11,199 nucleotides of DNA, taken from contig JAODNS010000306.1 in NCBI GenBank assembly GCA_025465145.1, positions 1 through 11,199 of the forward strand, in the 5' to 3' direction. The notes beneath the pieces were generated by a model. It ran no database searches, was not told the DNA's origin, and saw only the letters and a program-made list of their open reading frames with translations. The DNA comes from Frankiales bacterium (GTDB lineage Bacteria > Actinomycetota > Actinomycetes > Mycobacteriales > SCTD01). Positions 6,310 through 11,199 of this stretch are shown one piece after another (position 1 is the stretch's first letter; every line of letters starts with the position of its first letter). The position numbers and the translations under genes are program-made.

Positions 6310-7425
6310 ATGGCGGGCGTACGAGTTCTGGTCGGCACGCGCAAGGGGGCGTTCGTCCTCACGGGCGACGGCACCCGACGAGACTGGAAGATCGAGGGTC
6401 CGCACTTCGCGGGCTGGGAGATCTACCACGTCGCGGGCAGCCCGATCGACCCCGACCGGATCTGGGCCAGCCAGTCCGGTGGCTGGTTCGGGCAGGTCGT
6501 GCAGCGGTCGCAGGACGGCGGCCGGAGCTGGGACGCGGTCGGCAACGACTTCAGCTACGGCAGCGAGACGGGCACCCACCAGCACTACGACGGCACCCTC
6601 AAGCCGTGGGTCTTCAACCGGGTGTGGCACCTCGAGCCGTCGCTGACCGACGTCGACACCGTGTACGCCGGGGTGGAGGACGCGGCGCTGTTCAAGAGCA
6701 CCGACGGAGGCGGCAGCTGGACCGAGCTGGTCGGCCTGCGCGAGCACGGCACCGGCCCGGAGTGGCAGCCCGGCGCGGGCGGGCTCTGCCTGCACACGAT
6801 CCTGCTCCACCCGACGGACGAGAACCGCATCTTCACCGCGATCAGCGCCGCCGGTGCCTTCCGCAGCGACGACGCCGGCGTCTCCTGGCTGCCGATCAAC
6901 AAGGGCCTGCTGTCCGGCGAGATCCCGCAGCAGGAGGCCGAGGTCGGGCACTGCGTGCACAAGCTCGCCATGCACCCGGACCGGCCGGACACGCTGTTCA
7001 TGCAGAAGCACTGGGACGTGATGCGCAGCGACGACGCCGGCGGCCGGTGGACCGAGGTCAGTGGCGACCTGCCGACCGACTTCGGGTTCGCGATCGACGT
7101 GCACGCGCACGAGCCGGAGACGGTCTTCGTCGTGCCGATCACCAGCGACTACCTGCACGTGGCGCACGAGGGGAAACTGCGCGTGTACCGGTCGAGGACC
7201 GGCGGCAACGAGTGGGAGCCGCTGACGAAGGGCCTGCCGCAGGAGCACTGCTACGTCAACGTGCTGCGTGACGCGATGGCCGTCGACCGGCTGGACGAGT
7301 GCGGCATCTACTTCGGCACGACCGGCGGGCAGGTCTACTGCTCGCCGGACGGCGGCGACAGCTGGGACGCGATCGTGCGTGACCTGCCGGCAGTGCTGTC
7401 GGTCGAGGTGCAGACGCTCCCGTGA
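6310..7425 (+). CDS. BNR/Asp-box repeat beta-propeller protein (sialidase-like fold, unknown function)
   Basis: This is a 371-residue protein with six Asp-box (BNR) motifs S-x-D/T-x-G-x-x-W, at 67-74, 130-137, 186-193, 240-247, 295-302 and 345-352. The spacing of ~50-60 residues fits a six- or seven-bladed beta-propeller. Such proteins are often labelled glycosyl hydrolase or sialidase, but I do not see the sialidase Arg triad arrangement (FRIP), so enzymatic activity is not supported. There is no signal peptide or membrane segment, so it is probably cytosolic, whereas sialidases are usually secreted. Start ATG is fixed by AGGAGGT (6298-6304), 5 bases upstream. The stop overlaps the MoaD-like gene as GTGA. 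I recall this propeller-MoaD pairing in other bacteria, which implies a joint but unknown role. Confidence 0.9.
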   Translation: MAGVRVLVGTRKGAFVLTGDGTRRDWKIEGPHFAGWEIYHVAGSPIDPDRIWASQSGGWFGQVVQRSQDGGRSWDAVGNDFSYGSETGTHQHYDGTLKPWVFNRVWHLEPSLTDVDTVYAGVEDAALFKSTDGGGSWTELVGLREHGTGPEWQPGAGGLCLHTILLHPTDENRIFTAISAAGAFRSDDAGVSWLPINKGLLSGEIPQQEAEVGHCVHKLAMHPDRPDTLFMQKHWDVMRSDDAGGRWTEVSGDLPTDFGFAIDVHAHEPETVFVVPITSDYLHVAHEGKLRVYRSRTGGNEWEPLTKGLPQEHCYVNVLRDAMAVDRLDECGIYFGTTGGQVYCSPDGGDSWDAIVRDLPAVLSVEVQTLP

Positions 7426-7709
7426 CGCGCGTCGTCCTGCCGTACCACCTGCGCCAGCTCGCCAAGGTCGACGGCGAGGTGACCGTGCAGGCCGGGACGA
7501 TCGCGGAGGTGCTGGACGCTCTCGAGGCGGCCTACCCCGCGTTGCGCGGGACCATGCGCGACATCGGCACCGGCCGGCGCCGGCCGTTCGTGCGCTTCTT
7601 CGCCTGCCGCGAGGATCTGTCGCACGTGCCGTACGACGACCCGCTGCCGGCTCAGGTGCTGGCCGACAACGAGCCGTTCCTCGTCATCGGGGCGATGGCC
7701 GGCGGCTGA
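7422..7709 (+). CDS. MoaD/ThiS-like ubiquitin-fold sulfur-carrier protein with C-terminal Gly-Gly
   Basis: This 95-residue protein ends ...IGAMAGG, the exposed di-glycine tail that ThiF/MoeB-type enzymes adenylate and thiocarboxylate in MoaD, ThiS and related carriers. The body has the beta-grasp pattern: TRVVLPYHL strand, GTIAEVLDALEAAYPAL helix, then strands before the tail. It also has an insertion, GRRRPFVRFFACREDLSHV, longer than in standard MoaD (~81 aa). No moaE, moeB, thiF, thiG or cysteine synthase gene lies in the window, so it is not placed in molybdopterin or thiamine synthesis. It overlaps the propeller gene by 4 bases (GTGA), so the two proteins are made together. Sulfur transfer to, or conjugation with, a partner is possible but unproven. 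Confidence 0.9.
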   Translation: MTRVVLPYHLRQLAKVDGEVTVQAGTIAEVLDALEAAYPALRGTMRDIGTGRRRPFVRFFACREDLSHVPYDDPLPAQVLADNEPFLVIGAMAGG

Positions 7710-7718
7710 GCTCAGCCG
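7703..7718. terminator. Perfect 16-base palindrome over two convergent stop codons, probable bidirectional terminator
   Basis: CGGCTGAGCTCAGCCG is self-complementary over all 16 bases. It contains the MoaD-like gene's TGA (7707-7709) and the small Cys/His gene's TGA (7714-7712) in mirror positions. Each transcript would form a 6-bp stem with an AGCT loop. There is no U-tract on either side, which is common in high-GC actinomycetes. A protein-binding site is the alternative. Confidence 0.5.
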
Positions 7719-7942
7719 TAGCGGTGGCTCTTCTCGGCGTGGCCGGTGGCGCGCGTGCAAGCCCGGCCGCCCATGTTGCGGTGGCCGCACAGCCCCTCGG
7801 TGTCGACCTCGGCGGGAGCGGGCGTGGCGACCCGCGCGGTCGCCGCCGGAGCGGGTCGTGCCCCGCCCGCGGCGACCACGGCCTTCCGCTGCTCTGCCAG
7901 CCGGGCGTCCTTCAGTGCGCGCATCGCGTCGACCTTGCTCAT
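7712..7942 (-). CDS. Small Cys/His-rich conserved hypothetical protein
   Basis: This is a 76-residue protein with three parts. It has a charged N-terminal helix (MSKVDAMRALKDARLAEQRK), an Ala/Pro linker (~22-46), and a compact end GLCGHRNMGGRACT followed by GHAEKSHRYG. C52, H54, C62, H68 and H73 could bind a metal, probably zinc. I recall similar C-terminal CGHR...C...GH..K.HRY segments in short actinobacterial proteins without known function. There is no signal peptide or membrane helix. The start ATG 7942 has no good Shine-Dalgarno sequence, and an in-frame upstream ATG at 7972 (MSYPAARLTR) is possible but less like the family. It ends 2 bases from the MoaD-like gene. The adjacency may be chance or may mark a functional neighbourhood. 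Confidence 0.72.
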   Translation of the reverse strand: MSKVDAMRALKDARLAEQRKAVVAAGGARPAPAATARVATPAPAEVDTEGLCGHRNMGGRACTRATGHAEKSHRYG

Positions 7943-7994
7943 GCGGGTCAGTCTCGCTGCCGGGTACGACAAGACGCGGTCCGACGCGCCGGGT

Positions 7995-8000
7995 TACGGT
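7995..8000 (+). promoter_or_regulatory. Possible -10 element (TACGGT) for the amidase gene
   Basis: TACGGT fits TAnnnT and lies 7 bases before ATG 8008, which has no Shine-Dalgarno sequence. Transcription would begin at or next to the start codon. No clear -35 is seen. Confidence 0.3.
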
Positions 8001-8007
8001 CCGGCGC

Positions 8008-9399
8008 ATGGACCTGTCGAGCGCCCTGACCACCGCCGCCGCGATCCGCAGCAAGGAGGTGAGCCCGCTCGAGGTGCTGGACGCCTGCCTCGCCCGCGTC
8101 GACCAGGTGAACGACCGCGTCAACGCGGTCGTCTGGCGCGACGACGAGCAGGCGCGAGCTGCCGCGAAGCGAGCCGGCGACGCGGTCACCGCCGGGGACG
8201 ACCTGCCCCCGTTCCACGGCGTGCCGATCCCCATCAAGGACCTCACGCCCGTGGAGGGCCAGCCGGCGACGTACGGCTCGCGCGGCGCGCCGGCCGGCCC
8301 CGCCGTCGAGAGCGAGCTCGTGGTGAAGCGGCTCGAGCACGCCGGCTTCCTGCTCGCCGGTCGGACGAACACGCCGGAGTTCGGGCCGATCACCGTGACC
8401 GAGAACCTCAGGTACGGCCCCACCCGCAACCCGTGGGACCTCGACCACACGCCGGGCGGGTCCAGCGGCGGCGCTGCCGCGGCGGTGGCGTCCGGCATGT
8501 TCCCCGTCGCCCACGGCAACGACGGCGGCGGCTCCATCCGGATCCCGTCCTCGTGCTGCGGCCTCGTCGGCCTCAAGCCGAGCCGCGGCCGCGTGCCCAC
8601 GCTCGTCACGTCGTGGGAGGGCGCGTCCGTCGAGGGCGTGCTGACGCGCACCGTTGCCGACGCCGCGACGATCCTCGACGCGCTCGTCGGGATCGACCCG
8701 CTCAGCTGGTACAACGCGCCGATGCCGCTGCGGCCGTACGCGCAGGAGCTGACGGAGGCGCCGGGGACGCTGCGGATCGGGCTGGTGGAGCAGGCGCCGC
8801 TGGGACTCCCCGTGGATGACGAGGTGCTCGCGGCGGTCCGCAGTACCGGCTCGATGCTGTCCGACCTCGGCCACGACGTGCGGTCGGCGCAGATGGAGGT
8901 GCCCGACGCCGCGCTGATGGCGTTCCTCAACATCGTCAACAGCGGGCTGGCCGACTACGACGGCATCGACTGGACGCTGACCGAGCCGCACGTGCAGGCG
9001 AACCGCGTGGCGGCGCAGGCTGTGGACAGCCTCGTGTACGTGTCGTCGGTGCACCACCTGCAGCGGTACAGCCGCGAGCAGGTCGCCCGCTGGGGCAGCG
9101 AGTTCGACGTGCTGCTCACCCCGACCCTCTCGATCCTGCCGCCGCAGGTCGGCGTCCTCGAGGAGGTGCATGCGAACCCGGACGCGCCGTCGATGACCGT
9201 GTTCGCGATGGCGGTCTTCAACGCGTTCTTCAACATCACGGGGCAGCCGGCCGTGTCGCTGCCGCTGCACATGTCGAGCACCGGGCTCCCGATCGGCATG
9301 CAGCTGGTGGGCGGCGCGTGGCAGGAGGACGTGCTCGTCCGGCTCGCGGCGCAGCTCGAGCAGGCGCACCCGTGGGCGGACCGCCGCGCGACGCTGTGA
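8008..9399 (+). CDS. Amidase-signature family amidase
   Basis: This 463-residue enzyme hydrolyses an amide through the Ser-cisSer-Lys triad. K77 is in PIPIKD, S152 in PGGSSGGAAAAV, and S176 in GGGSIRIPSS. The spacings of 75 and 24 residues are those I recall for GatA. The amidase fold continues through FDVLLTPTLS (~368) and the closing GLPIGMQLVGG. Length is normal. No gatB or gatC is nearby, and the C-terminal part resembles the stand-alone hydrolases used on amides, aryl amides or lactams rather than tRNA amidotransferase. The substrate is unknown. ATG 8008 gives the usual N-terminus. It is divergent from the small Cys/His gene (65-base gap) and convergent with the PaaI-like gene. Confidence 0.94.
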   Translation: MDLSSALTTAAAIRSKEVSPLEVLDACLARVDQVNDRVNAVVWRDDEQARAAAKRAGDAVTAGDDLPPFHGVPIPIKDLTPVEGQPATYGSRGAPAGPAVESELVVKRLEHAGFLLAGRTNTPEFGPITVTENLRYGPTRNPWDLDHTPGGSSGGAAAAVASGMFPVAHGNDGGGSIRIPSSCCGLVGLKPSRGRVPTLVTSWEGASVEGVLTRTVADAATILDALVGIDPLSWYNAPMPLRPYAQELTEAPGTLRIGLVEQAPLGLPVDDEVLAAVRSTGSMLSDLGHDVRSAQMEVPDAALMAFLNIVNSGLADYDGIDWTLTEPHVQANRVAAQAVDSLVYVSSVHHLQRYSREQVARWGSEFDVLLTPTLSILPPQVGVLEEVHANPDAPSMTVFAMAVFNAFFNITGQPAVSLPLHMSSTGLPIGMQLVGGAWQEDVLVRLAAQLEQAHPWADRRATL

Positions 9400-9475
9400 G
9401 CGCGGCGCCGAGATGCGGGCGGCCGTCATCAGCTCGACGGACAGCGCTCGCGGCGCAGCAGGCTGAATGACCGCT

Positions 9476-9489
9476 GGACGCCGGCGTCC
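9476..9489. repeat. Perfect 14-base palindrome between convergent genes
   Basis: GGACGCCGGCGTCC is fully self-complementary without a spacer. It lies in the 134-base gap (9400-9533) between the amidase and the PaaI-like gene. It could be a dimeric-protein site or a weak hairpin. No other gene or RNA is evident in the gap, only unsupported short reading frames. Confidence 0.35.
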
Positions 9490-9525
9490 GGGCAGCACGG
9501 GCTGGCCGACGAGGTCGAGGCGCAC

Positions 9526-9549
9526 CGGCCGGGCTAGACCGCCCGGCTG
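9526..9549. terminator. GC-rich hairpin at the end of the PaaI-like gene, probable terminator
   Basis: A 9-bp stem (9526-9534 with 9541-9549, one G-T pair, otherwise perfect) closes a 6-base loop TAGACC. It covers the stop codon of the minus-strand thioesterase gene and lies 126 bases after the amidase stop, so it could stop transcripts in both directions. No U-tract is present. Confidence 0.45.
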
Positions 9550-9893
9550 CGGCCGCGGAACTCCACGACCACCTCGTTGCCGCGCCGCACCGTCACGTCG
9601 CAGATCCCGCTGCGACCGCGCACGACCCGCTCCACGGCCGTCGCCACCAGCACGTCCCCCTCGTGCACCGGGGCGAGGAAGTCCACGTCGGCGCCCGCGG
9701 CGACCGCGTCGCGGGAGGTGTTGCAGGCGAAGGCGAACGCGGTGTCGGCCAGCAGGAACAGGTACCCGCCGTGGCAGGTCCCGTGTCCCTGCACCATCGC
9801 CGCCGTGACCGTCATGGTCGCGGTGGCCCGGCCGTCGGCGACGTCGCTGAGGACGATGCCCAGCGCCTGCGACGCGGTGTCCCGCGCGTACAT
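9534..9893 (-). CDS. paaI: PaaI-like hotdog-fold acyl-CoA thioesterase
   Basis: This 119-residue single hotdog-domain thioesterase is of the phenylacetate-degradation PaaI type, which rescues CoA from blocked hydroxyphenylacetyl-CoA intermediates. The signature runs MVQGHGTCHGG, then FLLADTAFAFACN. H41 and D50 match the catalytic His/Asp of E. coli PaaI. The conserved Asn before GHG is Q35 here. The end GNEVVVEFRGRSRAV is typical. No paaABCDE, paaK or other phenylacetate gene is in the window, so the substrate is uncertain. ATG 9893 is used here; the helix before MYARD suggests a slightly longer protein, with in-frame GTG codons at 9911 and 9923 and ATG at 9950. It is divergent from the SDR gene and ends in a GC-rich hairpin. 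Confidence 0.9.
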   Translation of the reverse strand: MYARDTASQALGIVLSDVADGRATATMTVTAAMVQGHGTCHGGYLFLLADTAFAFACNTSRDAVAAGADVDFLAPVHEGDVLVATAVERVVRGRSGICDVTVRRGNEVVVEFRGRSRAV

Positions 9894-9948
9894 CTCGTCG
9901 GTCCGTCGCACGGGGTGGAGCACACCACAGGCGGGGTAGGGGCCGGGC

Positions 9949-10935
9949 ATGACCGAGTCGCTCACCGTTGCCGTCACCGGCCCCACCGGCACCTTCGGGT
10001 ACGGGCTGATGCCCCTGCTGCAGGCCGATCCGCGCGTCAGGAAGGTCGTCGGCATCGCGCGCCGGCCGTTCGACCCGTCGGCCGAGGGCTGGGACAAGAT
10101 GGAGTACCGGCGCGGTGACGTCCGCGACGAGGACGCGCTGCGCGAGGCGTTCGCCGGCGCCGACGTGGTGGTGCACCTGGCCTTCCTCATCGTCGGAGGC
10201 AAGAAGGACACGACGCGCGCCATCAACATCCAGGGCACCCTCAACGCCTTCCGGGCGGCGGCGGCCGCCGGGGCCACGCGGTTCGTCTACGCGAGCAGCG
10301 TCGCGGCGTACGGCTTCCACCGCGACAACCCGGTCGGCATGACCGAGGACTGGCCGACCCGGCCGGCGGACAAGCTGTTCTACGCGCAGGAGAAGGCCGA
10401 GCTCGAGGAGCTGCTGCAGGCCGAGGCCGCGCGGCACCCGGAGCTCGGGCTGTACCTGCTGCGCCCGCCCGTGGTGCTCGGCCCGCACACCGTCGGCGGC
10501 AAGGCGATGCTGCCCGGTCCGCTGGCGCCGCTGAACAAGCACCTGCAGAACGGCTTCCGCCGTCTGCCTGTCCCGGTGCCGGCCGTCGTGCCCGACCTGC
10601 CGCTGCAGTTCATCCACGAGGACGACGTGGGCCGTGCGCTGCTGCAGTGCGTCGTCGCCGCCGGTCCCGCGGGCGCGTACAACATCGCCGGCGACGGCGT
10701 GCTGTCGATGGTCGACGTCGCGCGCGAGCTGCGGATCGTGCCCATCAAGGTGTCCGGCCGGCCGGTGCAGAAGGCCGCCCGGGCGATCACCCGGCTGCCG
10801 CTGCCGTCGGCGGGCGAGTGGGTGGAGGCGTTCAGCCACCCGGCGATCATGGACACGACGCGGGCCAAGGAGGTGCTCGGCTGGGAGCCGCAGTTCACCG
10901 GCCTCGAGGCGCTGCAGGACACCCTCAAGGGCTGA
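9949..10935 (+). CDS. Extended SDR, NAD-dependent epimerase/dehydratase family protein
   Basis: This 328-residue Rossmann-fold protein binds NAD(P) through T10-G-P-T-G-T-F-G17. GDVRD (57-61) and VVVHLAF (73-79) are the usual nucleotide-side strands. The active site is S117 in VYASSVAAYG with Y145-A-Q-E-K149 (YxxxK), so it is complete. The C-terminal half carries RPPVVLGP and FIHEDDVGRAL, typical of the extended SDRs. The substrate is not determinable: relatives include sugar-nucleotide epimerases, dihydroflavonol-type reductases and 3-beta-HSD. There are no sugar-nucleotide genes nearby. Start ATG 9949 has a modest AGGGG (9938-9942). It is followed after 63 bases by the EthA-like monooxygenase, which appears separately controlled. 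Confidence 0.92.
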   Translation: MTESLTVAVTGPTGTFGYGLMPLLQADPRVRKVVGIARRPFDPSAEGWDKMEYRRGDVRDEDALREAFAGADVVVHLAFLIVGGKKDTTRAINIQGTLNAFRAAAAAGATRFVYASSVAAYGFHRDNPVGMTEDWPTRPADKLFYAQEKAELEELLQAEAARHPELGLYLLRPPVVLGPHTVGGKAMLPGPLAPLNKHLQNGFRRLPVPVPAVVPDLPLQFIHEDDVGRALLQCVVAAGPAGAYNIAGDGVLSMVDVARELRIVPIKVSGRPVQKAARAITRLPLPSAGEWVEAFSHPAIMDTTRAKEVLGWEPQFTGLEALQDTLKG

Positions 10936-10969
10936 CCTCGGTCGAAGTCTGCACGGGGTGTGCGGGATG

Positions 10970-11000
10970 ATGCGGGCTCACTGACGCAGGGAGCCCGCAT
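10970..11000. promoter_or_regulatory. 10-bp inverted repeat enclosing the monooxygenase ribosome binding site and start
   Basis: ATGCGGGCTC (10970-10979) and GAGCCCGCAT (10991-11000) are perfect inverted arms separated by 11 bases. The right arm contains AT of the start codon. AGGGAG (10988-10993), the Shine-Dalgarno sequence, lies across the loop and right arm. As RNA it would hide both. As DNA it could be a dimeric repressor operator. It could also act as terminator for the upstream SDR gene. Confidence 0.5.
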
Positions 11001-11199
11001 GTCCGACCAGGTCGAGCACCTCGACGTCGTCATCGTCGGGGCCGGTCTGTCCGGCATCGGCGCGGCCGTCCACCTCCAGCAGGAGGCGCCCGGCAAGACG
11101 TACGCCGTCCTCGAGGCGCGCGAGACCTCCGGCGGCACCTGGGACCTGTTCCGGTACCCCGGCGTCCGCAGCGACTCGGACATGTACACGCTGGGCTAC
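10999..11199 (+). CDS. EthA-like FAD-dependent (Baeyer-Villiger type) monooxygenase, first 67 residues
   Basis: The N-terminal 67 residues run to the window edge. VVIVGAGLSGIGAA contains the FAD-binding G14-A-G16-x-x-G19. GGTWDLFRYPGVRSDSDMYTLGY matches the start of mycobacterial EthA and MymA as I remember them, where this segment is the flavin and substrate-side hallmark. Full-length members have ~490 residues and oxidise ketones to esters or thioamides and sulfides using NADPH. EthA activates ethionamide. ATG start with AGGGAG 5 bases upstream is clear. Start and binding site lie inside a 10-bp inverted repeat, which suggests control at translation or by a repressor. In mycobacteria ethA is controlled by a divergent TetR regulator, EthR; none is seen here. 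Confidence 0.92.
   Translation, partial: MSDQVEHLDVVIVGAGLSGIGAAVHLQQEAPGKTYAVLEARETSGGTWDLFRYPGVRSDSDMYTLGY

Noticed and set aside
6310..7425. Secreted sialidase
   Set aside because: There is no signal peptide and no FRIP/Arg-triad arrangement. Asp boxes alone only show a propeller fold.
7948..10839. A 963-codon open frame on the minus strand
   Set aside because: It runs antisense to the amidase and SDR genes and is out of frame with the PaaI-like gene, with His/Arg-rich low-quality sequence and no recognisable domain.
1..11199. Mobile elements, CRISPR arrays, tRNA or rRNA genes, prophage or defence islands
   Set aside because: No transposase, integrase, direct-repeat array, tRNA-like cloverleaf or rRNA segment was seen, and base composition is even across the window.

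Overview
The window is chromosomal DNA from a high-GC actinomycete. GC is very high, and codon third positions are almost all G or C in the real genes. GTG starts are common, and several genes have recognisable actinobacterial relatives: a furA-katG pair, an ERCC4-Lsr2 fusion, and an EthA-like monooxygenase. The exact family cannot be fixed from the sequence. I see no tRNA, rRNA, CRISPR array, insertion sequence, integrase or phage gene. The region reads as compact core or lineage-specific chromosome: 14 recognisable genes plus one orphan coding fragment, with no gene-free stretch longer than about 150 bases.

Left part (1-2645): katG (catalase-peroxidase, cut by the left edge) lies downstream of furA on the minus strand, the usual actinobacterial peroxide-stress operon. 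A FurA-box-like sequence and a probable leaderless promoter precede furA. Divergent from it is a nuclease-like protein that joins an ERCC4 (XPF-type) domain to an Lsr2-like C-terminal DNA-binding domain.

Centre-left (2646-6204): two divergent two-gene units share a 37-base gap. On the minus strand a zinc alcohol dehydrogenase is followed by a VOC/glyoxalase-fold protein (TGATG overlap), then an orphan coding fragment without normal start or stop. On the plus strand an MFS exporter is followed by a dienelactone-hydrolase-family enzyme (GTGA overlap). Together they suggest handling of small aldehydes, ketones or lactones, but the substrate is not visible.

Centre (6205-7942): a cytosolic BNR-repeat beta-propeller overlaps by 4 bases a MoaD/ThiS-like ubiquitin-fold protein ending in Gly-Gly. 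This is the least understood unit and the best candidate for an uncharacterised system. A convergent small Cys/His protein ends 2 bases beyond it, and a perfect 16-base palindrome contains both stop codons.

Right part (7943-11199): an amidase-signature hydrolase, a convergent PaaI-like hotdog thioesterase, an extended SDR (NAD-dependent epimerase/dehydratase family), and the first 67 codons of an EthA-like FAD monooxygenase. A 10-bp inverted repeat covers the ribosome binding site and start codon of the monooxygenase. Several genes (furA, the ERCC4 gene, the amidase) lack a Shine-Dalgarno sequence and have a -10-like hexamer 6-7 bases before the start codon, which suggests leaderless mRNAs.
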